A stretch of DNA of 64,000 nt. It comes from Xylaria sp. FL1777 (Eukaryota > Ascomycota > Sordariomycetes > Xylariales > Xylariaceae). Numbering within the stretch: the stretch's first letter is position 1; every line of letters starts with the position of its first letter. The DNA lies in assembly GCA_022578965.1 (NCBI GenBank), contig MU400508.1, positions 620,001-684,000 on the forward strand, given 5' to 3'. Under the pieces are notes generated by a model. It searched no databases, had not been told where the DNA came from, and was given only the letters and a program-made list of their open reading frames with translations. The position numbers were made by a program, and so were the translations under genes. Shown here in pieces: positions 33,435 through 43,800 of the stretch.

Positions 33435-35845
33435 TTTAGCGAATCAGGCGAGGATGAAGATCTGCGGGGAGTTTGACCGAGAGCTGCGCCTGCTTGGGAA
33501 GATACGATAACATCGTAGGAACAATACTTATGAGCAAAAGACACTGCCCTTTTTTATACTCGTCTATAAAGTGGCAAACGAAGAACGAAGAGCGGGTTCC
33601 GAATATTGTAGCCGAGATCATGCCAATATGATTCATTGCTCTAGGCTCTTTGCGGAACAACGCATACGCAGTACTTACAGTATTTACCGTGTTCTATTTA
33701 CCCGTCCATGGTCCAGTACCTCTACGAAGTTGAAGACGATCAACATCTCGTGTTTCCCCAGTCGCGAGCTCTCGACCGTGCTGGGCATACGAAGAAATAC
33801 CACCAAGTTCCGCAATCAGTACCACTCGGCTGCAGAGTGCTCGCGATAAAAATGTACGTAGTACTAGTGGTATACGTCAGTGCTGCCGCCGACTACTGCA
33901 CCATCCTAGCTAGTCAACTCGCTCGACTGCACAACCTACCCTTCTGGACTTATGAGCCACTCAGGAATAAAGAGGACGGTGATGCGACGGTAACACTCGT
34001 ATTCACCCAACACGTGGTGGGCAGATGGAGGGGTATCTGTGAGGGGTTACAGTGCCGTCTCCAACCCCCATCAATGTTCACCGATTGTTACCGCTCCCTG
34101 CAAATAATCCGTATTAGGCCCCCAGACGGCGGACACTAACAAAGACGGTGCCAGCCAAGCCTTTAGCTATGTGCCGTATATGTAGGTACGCATACTTGGA
34201 GATCTTGGATAGCGTAGGCGAGTGCGACGGGACGGCTTAATATGTAGTCTACGCATGAGGGTAAAGCTAAGGCATAAAAGGCGGCGCTACTTCTGGGTGG
34301 TTTTAATTTGTAGAGGTCTCGGCGTCTTAAATGTACCCAGAGTTGTACATAGATATTGATTGATTGTTGTAGGCTTCTGCGACAGCTGTCACCTATCATC
34401 ACAAGTGCCAGCAGCAGGCAGCCAGGGACGGTACCGCACGGGCCTTGCGTTCGGTCTTAGGTCAGGTACCTAAGTACCTAGGTAATTGATCTCCTCCGTA
34501 CAACAGCCTTAAGCATGATATCAACACATCTAAAAGATGTCACAACTGCATCGAGATCTGCCTCGATCTGTTCATCATACCCGAAGATCGTGTCCCGTCA
34601 AATTGAATCTTCATAGCAGAGAGTGCACTCCTCATCGTGAGTCGCAAACTCAAGATGGATACGATGGATAACTGAAGAAATATTCTCTCTCGCCCACGGC
34701 CGCCTTTTTAAGACTCCATTTCTCGCAGCATGTTGGTAAACAAAAACAAGACGAGCGCGGACAGACAAGCACGATGTGCAATCCCAAGATGAAAAACCTG
34801 TCATCTAAATCACCTCGACTTATTATGCTCTCATGTCTATTTTCTTCCCCAGCGCCCAGGTTCCTTGCCGTGGTCTGGTCTGGAACCAACTTACCTACAC
34901 AGCCACGGTCATCCAAACACCTACACCCATGGCTGTTACCGGAAAACATGTTTTCCAGGTCGACAAGAAACACATGTCAAATGCTGACATGAAGATGCCA
35001 GCAAGACCAGCCTACCCGATCTCGTTGATGGCCGGCGTCTGCTCTGTGTGTTCACGTGATCAGACGAGGTTGGGGGTGTTTGAGCGCCCGTTTGATCTCC
35101 ACGTTTGGTGTTTGAGCTCTCGACCCGCGGGGGTTCCCAAAACACCACCAATAGTAAGATCGGTCATAGTCCTTGGCAATCTTCAAATATCTCTGCGATC
35201 GTCAGGGATTCTCCTCCAATTCCTAGTTGCCAGGTTGAGCGCAAGACCCAACGCAGTTTGTCTGATCTGCTCGGGCTTGAGGTCCTGTCATGAGTCCGTC
35301 TATACCGCTGTGCGCTCCCTATTGGTGATATGAATGATGTGATAATGGAATTTCTATGTACAGTACGTTTCGCGAGCTGCGTCCTAAATTAAGACTCGAC
35401 CAGGTCTTCGTGGATCCCTTCCCCTTGAGAGATCGTCTGCTGAGCACATGGTGCAGCGAGTGCAACAAAAGTTGACATGTCAGAGGTTTTGGCGAACTGT
35501 GCTTCTGTGGCGCCTGTCAAAGACTCAATCACGTCAATCAGACAGAAGCTTATTTCATCCCATTCTTACATAAATACCAAGCCTCCAGTGCCGTTGTATC
35601 CGTTCAACTTATCTCCATCCTCACCCATCCAGCTCACTATCTTAGAGTCTTCATAGAGATTCTCCTGTCTTTCCCTTAGTTCTTCAGAGGTAATGATACC
35701 AACACTTCGTAAGCAACCATGTGCTAACCAGTTCCCAGCTGTGCTCCCTTTCTTTCCTTCTTCCGCAACGGACCCACAGCTCTGCGAGCAGTACTTTTAA
35801 CTATCATTACTATCGATTAGTATATTATTTTTTCTATCTTTCAAA
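33435..35845. other. Spacer without a supported gene
   Basis: Several 60-166-codon frames have no domain, signal peptide or splice support. One TACCTAGGTA copy lies at 34475. The last 400 bp should be the promoter and leader of the small secreted protein gene. Confidence 0.45.
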
Positions 35846-36422
35846 ATGAAGAACTTCGGTGCTATCTTGATGGTCTTGGCCGCCGGTGCCTCCTTGGTAG
35901 CTGCTCTACCAGCCCCAGGTGCCGAGAACCATGGTCTAGAAACCCGTGGTCATGAATTCTACGGTTCGCCCTCATCTATATACACCTTTCCCAAAAAGAA
36001 AAAAAAAGCTGACATATAATACCCAGCCCTCCACGTTCGCGAGCCCAAGCACGGGAAGAAGAACAAGAACAACGGCAATAATGGAAATTCAACAGCAGCA
36101 GCAACTGTAAGGCCCCTCCGCCCTTTCACGTTACAAGTAGTATGTATATATATGTACTAACCAGCCTGCTCGAACCACACAGGCCGCTAACAACGGGACC
36201 GCCAACGCCAACGACGGCAAGGGCAAGGGCAAGGGGAACAAGGACGGCGACAACAACAACAACGACAACGGAGACGCCGCCGCCAACGCTGGTGATGCCA
36301 ACGGCATCCTCGAAGCCCTGCTCGGCCTCCTGAACGGCGGTACCAACGGCCAACAAGCCGCGGCCGCGGCCGCGGGCCAAGACCCGCTGGCGATCATCCA
36401 GGGGCTCCTCAACAACGCCTAA
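35846..36422 (+). CDS. Small secreted Asn/Gly/Lys-rich disordered protein
   Basis: Three exons (35846-35963, 36027-36106, 36183-36422) give 145 aa in frame, with GTTCGC and GTAAGG donors. The signal peptide is MKNFGAILMVLAAGASLVAA, followed by LPAPGAENHGLETRGH, which looks like a short propeptide. The mature part is low-complexity: HGKKNKNNGNNGNSTAAAT, a Lys/Gly repeat (KGKGKGKGN), an Asp/Asn run, then an amphipathic tail with the twice-used motif GILEALLGLL / AIIQGLLNNA. There are no Cys residues, so it is not a disulfide-type effector. No family is recognised. The C-terminal helices could bind a membrane or protein; the Lys-rich middle could bind acidic polymers. Both are guesses. Earlier annotation could easily miss it because no exon exceeds 240 nt. 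Confidence 0.8.
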
Positions 36423-37015
36423 GGGCGTCGACGGTGTTGAGAGGATGACATGTTCCAGTGGGTTTCGCGGTATAGATGGATACCAACCAATCATACACGA
36501 AGCTTCGCGCTCCCGGATTGGGTTAACAGGCTAGGTTACTTCGGATCGTCAGAGGACGGAATGGAGGACTTAAAGAAACATGTGTGTGTGTGCGTGTATA
36601 TATATACCCCCTTATTGTCTAGCTAGCCTAGACCGTTCACGATATATGTGTAGAAATCGGGCATCTACGGTGCGGGAATACCGCGTAGATAATTGTCATA
36701 ATAAGTGACGCTCAGATAGATCTACCCCCAAGAGAGGAATTGTTCTAGCCCGGAAATGCAACGAAGTCGTGAGATCTGCCCTGTGCTCTACTCCCTTAAG
36801 CTAAACGAGACAAAGAATATATACGGAGCATGGGCGTTGATATAATACGATAAAGAGAATATTACTATACCTAGTCACTTTCACCATCTATCTATCTATC
36901 TATCTATCCATCACTATCTCTTAAGCCCCCTGCAGTCCACCACATGCTGGGACCCTTTTATTTGCCCCCCTTTTATAGAATCCGCAAGTCACTACAAGTA
37001 GCGTACACCCACCCC
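36423..37015. other. Spacer between convergent genes, with a tetranucleotide repeat
   Basis: Holds two 3' ends and the (TCTA)n tract at 36886-36908. No gene seen. Confidence 0.5.
36886..36908. repeat. (ATCT)n microsatellite
   Basis: Between five and six perfect copies of ATCT, followed by an imperfect continuation. Confidence 0.85.
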
Positions 37016-40000
37016 CTAAATCGGTTCATCCCGCGGCTCAATCAACACCTCATTAACAGCAACATGCGCCGGCTGGCGGAGTGCATAAACAATAGCGCCA
37101 GCGACATCGTCGGCATCGAGGACCTTAGCGCCGGTGGGCTCGCCGTATTTCTTGATGGCCTCTGCATCCGTGGACATGCCGAGGAGCTCGGTGGCCGTGT
37201 TGCCTGGCTGGACGGAGGTGACGCGGAGGCCGGTGCCGGCGGTCTCGAGACGCAGGCTCTGCAGCGTGGCCTCGACGAAGAACTTACTCGCCGAGTAGAC
37301 GCCGAGGCCCGGGAAGACCTTGCGGCCGGCATCCGACGAGATGGCGACGATGTGACCGGACCCGCGGCCCAGCATCCCCGGGACCACCGAGGACAGGCAG
37401 TGCAGGAGGCCCTTGCAGTTCACGTCCACCGTGCGCTCCCACTCGTCCGTCTGCACGTTCGCCATCATCGTGTAGTACATGACGCCCGCGCACGACACCA
37501 GGATATCGATAAGTCCAAGTTGCTCAGCCGTCTCGCGCATGAGGGACTCTACTTGTGACTTGACCGTTACGTCGGTTTTGTGTACGAGTACTTTAACCCC
37601 CGAGGCGGAGAGCTTCTTCTTGAGGGCTTCGAGGGCGTCGGTCCGACGCGCTGCGATCGCGACGTGCGCTCCTTCTTGCGCCAGTGCAGTAGCGACTGCT
37701 GCGCCGATGCCCGAAGACGCACCCGTGATGACTGCGACGCGGCCGGCTAACGGCCCTTTCTTCGTCACTTGAACGGACGGGGCCGGGCCTTGGCGACGGG
37801 GTGGGCGGGGCAGCCAGCCTCTGGCGCAGAAATGGCGGGTATACGTTTCGAAGAGCTTGTTGTCGATCTTAGGCCGTTCAAGACCTGCTTTCGCAAGCAG
37901 GGGGGCAGTTGCCGGATCCTTGAGCACTGTGATCCATTTCAAAGCCTCGATTGTGGGCATCCCACGGCGAAGGATGTCAACTGTGAAGATGTTGTTTCCT
38001 GATCCTGAACCTCTCTGCTCATTCCATAGGGCCACCCAATCCTCCCAGCCGAGTGGCTTCGTAGGATACCCTAGCTCACCAAGAATACCGAAGAGCTCCT
38101 TCGTGGGAAGGGGGTTCGGGTCACCTAGGTGGACAACGCGTTGCTTCGTGTCTGCGATATCAGCTATAGAAAGTATCGCCTTACTGACGAAGTCAGCCGG
38201 CGTCATCTCCGCATACCATCCGTCAATATTCGGAGCATGGCCTAGCTGAAGCGACTCGACAACCAAGGCGTTCAGGAGATCATAAGTGTTCGATGAGCCA
38301 GATGTGCTATGTCCGCTAATCGTCCCTGGGCGATAGATTCTTGCCGGGAGACCCCGGTCCGCAGCGGCCAATATAAGCTGTTCAGCAACCCATTTCGTCT
38401 GACCATACCCGTCGAGTAACTTTTCCGGAACGTCGTTAATTGCTACCATGGCATCTTCCCCCCAGCCTTCCACAGAGTTGGGAAGTACACCATTTGTGGA
38501 GATGTGGTGGACAGTGGCCCCGGCCTGACAGGCGAGCCGCACAATTTCCCTGGTTCCGATGACGTTGGCACCACGCATAGCTGCGTAAGGGTACACAAGG
38601 TTAACAGTTGCGGCGGAGTGAATGATGACTTGTACACGTGAAGCTAGTTCATCAAAAGCATCTGGTAACAAGCCTAGCCGTGTCCTTGATAAATTTGCTG
38701 GGAGAATTTCGATACGCTCGAGCATAGAGTCATTCCATAATCCTAAGTCTAAGAGATTGCTGCGGATCCGAGCCATACCACCAGCCTGATTTCTAGCCCC
38801 GGATACGTCAGTGAAACGTACAAGACAAATAATGCGCGCAGTCGTCGTTTCAATCAATGTATGAAGTAGGAAAGCTCCCAGATAACCAGTAGTACCGGTC
38901 AATAATACAGTCTCCGCTTCGCTCAGTCGTTTCGTTATAGTTGACTGTGGTTGAAATTCAGCTGGGAGAATAGAATCTGTCTCTAATACACGAGGCAGGT
39001 CAGCCTGTACCGCTGCTGTATGACCATCACGTGCATCCCGCACAACCTCTAGGTGCCCCTGGAGTGTCGGGTTTCCGGCAAGACGAGGAAGAGGAACCGG
39101 AAACCCATATTTTCCAGTAAGTCTCGTGATAAGTTCCACAAGAGCCAGACTATGTCCTCCAAGGTCGAAAAACCCATGTTCCTCCTGCATTACCGTTCCG
39201 TAGGGTATGTTCAAGACCGAAGCCCAGATCTTTGCAATGTCTTTGAGTGTGATCTTCTGGTCAGTGTCTTCCTTATGCCCATTCGTGTGTGGACTTCGGG
39301 TCCGCGCCGGGGAAGGAAGACGTTTCATGTCAACTTTTCCGGAAACCTCGTGGGTCGGAAGAGCATCCATTCGAATCCAAACAGCCGGTATCATATAGTG
39401 TGCTAGATGCGTCGAAAGAATTCGCCTCGCCGCCGGACTAAATCCGGCATCGTCTATAGGGACAGTCGGACGATCTTCCGCTGCCTCGGTATCCGCAACC
39501 ACATAAGCCACCAGCTGTCGATCTAGACCATCGCCGTGAGGAACAATAGCGCACTGACTAAATGCGAGATGTGTCACGATCGTGTGCTCCACTGCTCTTG
39601 GTTGTACACTATATCCCCGAATTTTTATCATAGAGCCAACACGTCCCGTAATTTCAAGAAGGCCAGATGGTAACATCCGGGCTGTATCGCCAGTCTTGTA
39701 CATACGCGCTCCAGGAGCAGAGCTGAACGGATCCCGAACAAACGCTTTTGCTGTGGTTTCCGGTAAATTAAGGTATCCTCGGGCTAGAAGATCCCCTCCG
39801 ATTACTAATTCTCCACTAACGCCACTTTCAACCTTATTACCCTCTTCATCAACAATATAACTGTGCTCGGGATCTAAGGGGGGCCCCACTGGAACAACCT
39901 GAGCTTCTTCATCAAGCATTTCCCTAATATCACCACAAGCTATCTCATGCGTTTCGCTGGCGCTGTAAACATTAAGTAGGCGTGCGCTAGGAAGCGCTCT

Positions 40001-40870
40001 GAGACCTCTTCGTGCTAGATCAGTAGTCACGACTTCTCCATTAAGCCATAAAGTTCGTAAATCCTTAAGACGGGTACCGAAGTTCGAGTGTCGTGCCAAG
40101 ACCGTGGCAAGTAATGTAGGTGTCATAAGAGTTTCAGTGATACGTTTCGATCGTAATAGTTCAACAAGAGCGACGGGGTCGTAGCTCTTCTCATCTGGTA
40201 CTGTCACTACTGTAGCCCCTCGTATTAGAGGTCGTAGGATTTCCCAAACGAAGAATACATTGCAAGCTACCCGGTCACCAGGCTGAAGGTCACTCAGGCC
40301 GAACCTCAAATCGTAGGATAGGACGGCGGCGCGGTGAGGGTTAGCGATACCTTTCGGGCGCCCTGTGGTACCTGAAGAATATGACACGAAAGCGAGTCGT
40401 TCGAGGTCATCGTCAGGAATAACTGGCAATCCATTCGATAATCCGTTGGTATGAGGACCATCATCTTTGGCTGATTCTTCTTCATCAAGGACGATGAGTG
40501 GAGCTTGGCTCTTGATCTGGCCAACGTAAGCTGTGTGGGTGATGATGGCGGTGGGTCTCGCATCTTCAAGGACGTCGGCTAATAGTCCTGGGGGATATGC
40601 AAGCTCTAGAACGAGAAAGGCACCCCCGGCTCTAAGTGCTGCAAGACACGATATAACGTAGTCGGCGCTTCGCCCCAGCAAGATACCAACCAAATGGTCG
40701 CGACCAACGCCTCGATGGCGAAGGCGCCTGGCGAGCGCATCAACCTTGGTATCGAGCTCCGCGTAGGTCAAACTGATAGGCCCATCTTCTAGTGCCACAA
40801 TATCTGGCGTGGCTTTGACCTGGCTGGTGAAGAGTGCCGAGAGGTCCTTGTTAACGTCAATTACGGTCAT
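37016..40870 (-). CDS. NRPS-like A-T-R1-R2 reductase, glycine betaine reductase (ATRR) family
   Basis: One intronless 1284-aa frame. An adenylation domain covers about residues 1-520 (YSSGTTGRPKGIANPHRA for ATP, NVYSASETHEIACGD, YKTGDTARMLPSGLLEITGR). The carrier domain near 560-640 has the phosphopantetheine Ser in FFDLGGHSL. R1, about 650-1010, is a thioester reductase with VLLTGTTGYLGAF and YGQTKWVAEQL. R2, about 1040-1284, is a classical short-chain reductase with AVITGASSGIGAA and catalytic YSASK near 1193. This order and length match ATRR, shown in Aspergillus nidulans to reduce glycine betaine through betaine aldehyde to choline: A loads betaine, R1 releases the aldehyde and R2 reduces it. 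Assignment to that substrate is by architecture only; I did not check pocket residues. It lacks the condensation domain of peptide-making NRPSs. It would need a phosphopantetheinyl transferase elsewhere. Confidence 0.93.
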   Translation of the reverse strand: MTVIDVNKDLSALFTSQVKATPDIVALEDGPISLTYAELDTKVDALARRLRHRGVGRDHLVGILLGRSADYVISCLAALRAGGAFLVLELAYPPGLLADVLEDARPTAIITHTAYVGQIKSQAPLIVLDEEESAKDDGPHTNGLSNGLPVIPDDDLERLAFVSYSSGTTGRPKGIANPHRAAVLSYDLRFGLSDLQPGDRVACNVFFVWEILRPLIRGATVVTVPDEKSYDPVALVELLRSKRITETLMTPTLLATVLARHSNFGTRLKDLRTLWLNGEVVTTDLARRGLRALPSARLLNVYSASETHEIACGDIREMLDEEAQVVPVGPPLDPEHSYIVDEEGNKVESGVSGELVIGGDLLARGYLNLPETTAKAFVRDPFSSAPGARMYKTGDTARMLPSGLLEITGRVGSMIKIRGYSVQPRAVEHTIVTHLAFSQCAIVPHGDGLDRQLVAYVVADTEAAEDRPTVPIDDAGFSPAARRILSTHLAHYMIPAVWIRMDALPTHEVSGKVDMKRLPSPARTRSPHTNGHKEDTDQKITLKDIAKIWASVLNIPYGTVMQEEHGFFDLGGHSLALVELITRLTGKYGFPVPLPRLAGNPTLQGHLEVVRDARDGHTAAVQADLPRVLETDSILPAEFQPQSTITKRLSEAETVLLTGTTGYLGAFLLHTLIETTTARIICLVRFTDVSGARNQAGGMARIRSNLLDLGLWNDSMLERIEILPANLSRTRLGLLPDAFDELASRVQVIIHSAATVNLVYPYAAMRGANVIGTREIVRLACQAGATVHHISTNGVLPNSVEGWGEDAMVAINDVPEKLLDGYGQTKWVAEQLILAAADRGLPARIYRPGTISGHSTSGSSNTYDLLNALVVESLQLGHAPNIDGWYAEMTPADFVSKAILSIADIADTKQRVVHLGDPNPLPTKELFGILGELGYPTKPLGWEDWVALWNEQRGSGSGNNIFTVDILRRGMPTIEALKWITVLKDPATAPLLAKAGLERPKIDNKLFETYTRHFCARGWLPRPPRRQGPAPSVQVTKKGPLAGRVAVITGASSGIGAAVATALAQEGAHVAIAARRTDALEALKKKLSASGVKVLVHKTDVTVKSQVESLMRETAEQLGLIDILVSCAGVMYYTMMANVQTDEWERTVDVNCKGLLHCLSSVVPGMLGRGSGHIVAISSDAGRKVFPGLGVYSASKFFVEATLQSLRLETAGTGLRVTSVQPGNTATELLGMSTDAEAIKKYGEPTGAKVLDADDVAGAIVYALRQPAHVAVNEVLIEPRDEPI

Positions 40871-43800
40871 CTTTCCCGATATTTAAAGTTGGTCTTTACA
40901 AGACGTCAGCTGTAGCCCGCTGGTGTCGAGCTGGCTTTTGCTTGGAGGGGAGAAGTAACGGCCTTCCCCGGCAATGGTTCTCAGGCGACGGGAACTTGAA
41001 GCCTCATGAAAAGGAGAGTTTAAGGTGTGGAGCACCCTAAACCACCGGATCGTGGGGCTATCGCACTTTAGGAGAATATGAATGGACTGTAGTTTAAACA
41101 AACAGAGACTTTGATGCAAGATTTAGGAGTAAAATCTGGAGCCTTCGGATTGTACCTGCTTGTACATATCACTAATGATGCAGCATTCCGGGGAAAGTGT
41201 AAATTGTTGCAGATACAGCGAACGCACTCTCGCATCCCTTTTTTTTTCCTTTTTTTTTTTTCCTTGGCCGTAATACCAGGTACCTGCGCAGCTAGTGAAA
41301 ATAATTAGTCTACCTATGTAGTAGCCCTCGTCCCAATTGACCAATACCTATCGATTGGCACCACGAATTCACCATGCTTAGATGCGTGGTCGTGCGTCAT
41401 CATAGAGTCTGCAGAGGTGGCGGTCAAGACCTGGTGAACCGTTCTAGATCATCTTGATAGGCTGCAAAGCTTGGCATATCCGGTAACCGGCGCTGGACCT
41501 GCGGGTACTGATGCGGGCATGACGGTGGGATTTGGGGCCATTCGGACTGCATAAACGAAGTTGACTTCAGCCGCAACACGAGAATGCCAGGGCGCCCCCG
41601 ATGCCCGTGGACTGCCCGCGTGCGTCGGGGGATACCGTAGTCTGGCAACCTAGATATTATGGAATTATTAACACATGTAAACTCGTGATAAGAAATATTG
41701 GCGCCAGAAAGAGAGGCCATCCCGCGTTGTGTACCGCCGAACTTAGCCGAGAATCTAGGCTGGCTGGGTACTAATCGGCGTGCCCCATCGGAGGCGATAT
41801 CGCCTCGCCTGATCACATGATAGGAAAGTACCGGTATCTAGGGAGCAAAAAAAAGGCCTCCGAGGTGGCCAACGTTAAATTTTCTAGATTCGGAAAAGGG
41901 TCACAAGAACTGATCCGATACCATGGTAGCAAGTGGGGAAGTATCCACAGATTATGTATCTACCACGTATTTTGCTGGGGTGTGTCTTCTAGCAATCATA
42001 GTGTAAACGTAGAGAGCAGCTTGTGGCAAACTGCTATACAAGTATTAGAGGTCGTACAAGAATGGCATGTGATGTCAGTTTCGTCATCCTTGGAAACATG
42101 GTGTGGACATATTGACATATTCCAAGCCTGTTTATCTTTTGCTCCTGACGAATCAGCTGGATTAAGTACGTGTAGGCTGAACAGAACTCAAGTATACATC
42201 CCGACACAAAGCTCGAGGTATTTACTTCAGTCTGCGTAGAACCGCTTCATAATCATTTCGATTCAATAAAAGGGGGAAATAGAAAGATGGTTGCCAACTG
42301 TGTGCTCTTCGATTCTCTACTTATACAAACCCGCCTAGGCAGTATTGTTCCACAGCCTCCCTTTGATAGTAGTAATTCCAGAACCTCCTCATAGATCAAC
42401 TTGTATACTAGGCAGCATATGTAGGTAGATGTAATAATATCAGTTATCCTTTCTGACTTTACTACACGAGGCTGATGTCATCTCTGAGCACGCCTCATTA
42501 CGCGGAACTCTGAATGAACTTCTAGGCGTTGTAACGTCCATGCTTTAAGATGTTAAAATTACGGCCCGTGGCTAGCAGCTATGCAGCCAACTCACCATCG
42601 ACGAGCTGTAAACCCGGTCAAGGGGTGCTCGTTGAAGCTTATATGCCAATATTCTTTGGTATTATGTTGTAACTGCTTTGAATACTATTGCGTGTCTGCA
42701 TATCTTTTGTGATAACTATGAACATAGAAGTAACAAACTCGGTTTCTTTGACATTGATTAAATCTTGACAACATAGCCTATTTAATATACTTCGTTGAGT
42801 ACACTCAGATTAGAAATTTAGCTATGAACTAATCATAGGGAATAATATTGTTTAAACGCCCTTGCAACTAATCCATGTGGAACTATGCCTACCTAGAGTT
42901 AATACATATTAGGATTGATACAAAGCAAAATTATCGGGTGGTTTGCTGCTTAATATGCTTATTTCTTTTGTAATGATCTTAATATGGTGATCACCTAATT
43001 AACAAAACCTATAACGCTGCTAGAAGCTAAGCTTAACTTGCCGGACAGGCTCACCAACTTGTATATCCCACCTGTTCCATGTCCCAATACTGTTGTCCGA
43101 AGTCCGACCCGGTCTCCAAGGCTATGTAGGATAAAAGAAATTCGGCCTTCAACATAAAATGGAGAGAAACATGAACCGCCAGAGAACGGAAGCCGTTTTA
43201 TACTATAGCATCATTGTGACCAATGAGCCCTGGCCTAGTTCATGGGAAGACTAAGGCAATCGGTGGGTTTAAGGCGAGGTAAGGCTATAAGTTTTCCAAG
43301 ATAATCCGAGTTAAATTTTAATACATGATAGGTGGTCACTGGGGTAAGGTATATACTTTGATCATGGTGAACACCTAAGCTTTAATGCAAAGTCTCAAAG
43401 TAATTAATATGTGAGAACTTCTGAGTGTGTTCCCGTAAACACTGGAATTAGTGACACCGTGACATCACATGGTCTTAGGTCTCCGCATATAAGTTCTTAC
43501 TTGAGATACCTACCTGTCTTATATAGCCTTTACCTTATACCGGAGCTATTATAATCCAATTAATTCATTGATACTCGACATAGAAGACCTGTAGGGTCAC
43601 AGCAGGCTGCTTGGCGTACCAGTTGGCAGCAGCTGCTGAGTACAAGTATAGGTGTTCTTTTGTGAGCTACAAACATATTACTGTACTATATCTGTCTATA
43701 TCTATGTAGCTGAAGTTGTCTCTTGTCTCTGATTTGTGGCGCACTATTATCATATTAATGAAAGTGACTAAAACATATTGTGGCTAATCTTGGTGGTCAT

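Noticed and set aside
34833..35333. 166-codon plus-strand frame
   Set aside because: No signal peptide, no domain, no conserved pattern; Cys scattered without order.
36126..36494. Val/Leu/Ala-rich minus-strand frames suggesting membrane protein
   Set aside because: They are the reverse complement of the Asn/Gly/Lys repeats of the small secreted protein.
36944..37558. 204-codon plus-strand frame opposite the ATRR C-terminus
   Set aside because: Shadow of the reductase domain on the other strand.
41424..42239. Two divergent frames of 130 and 140 codons
   Set aside because: No motif, and neither extends by plausible splicing.
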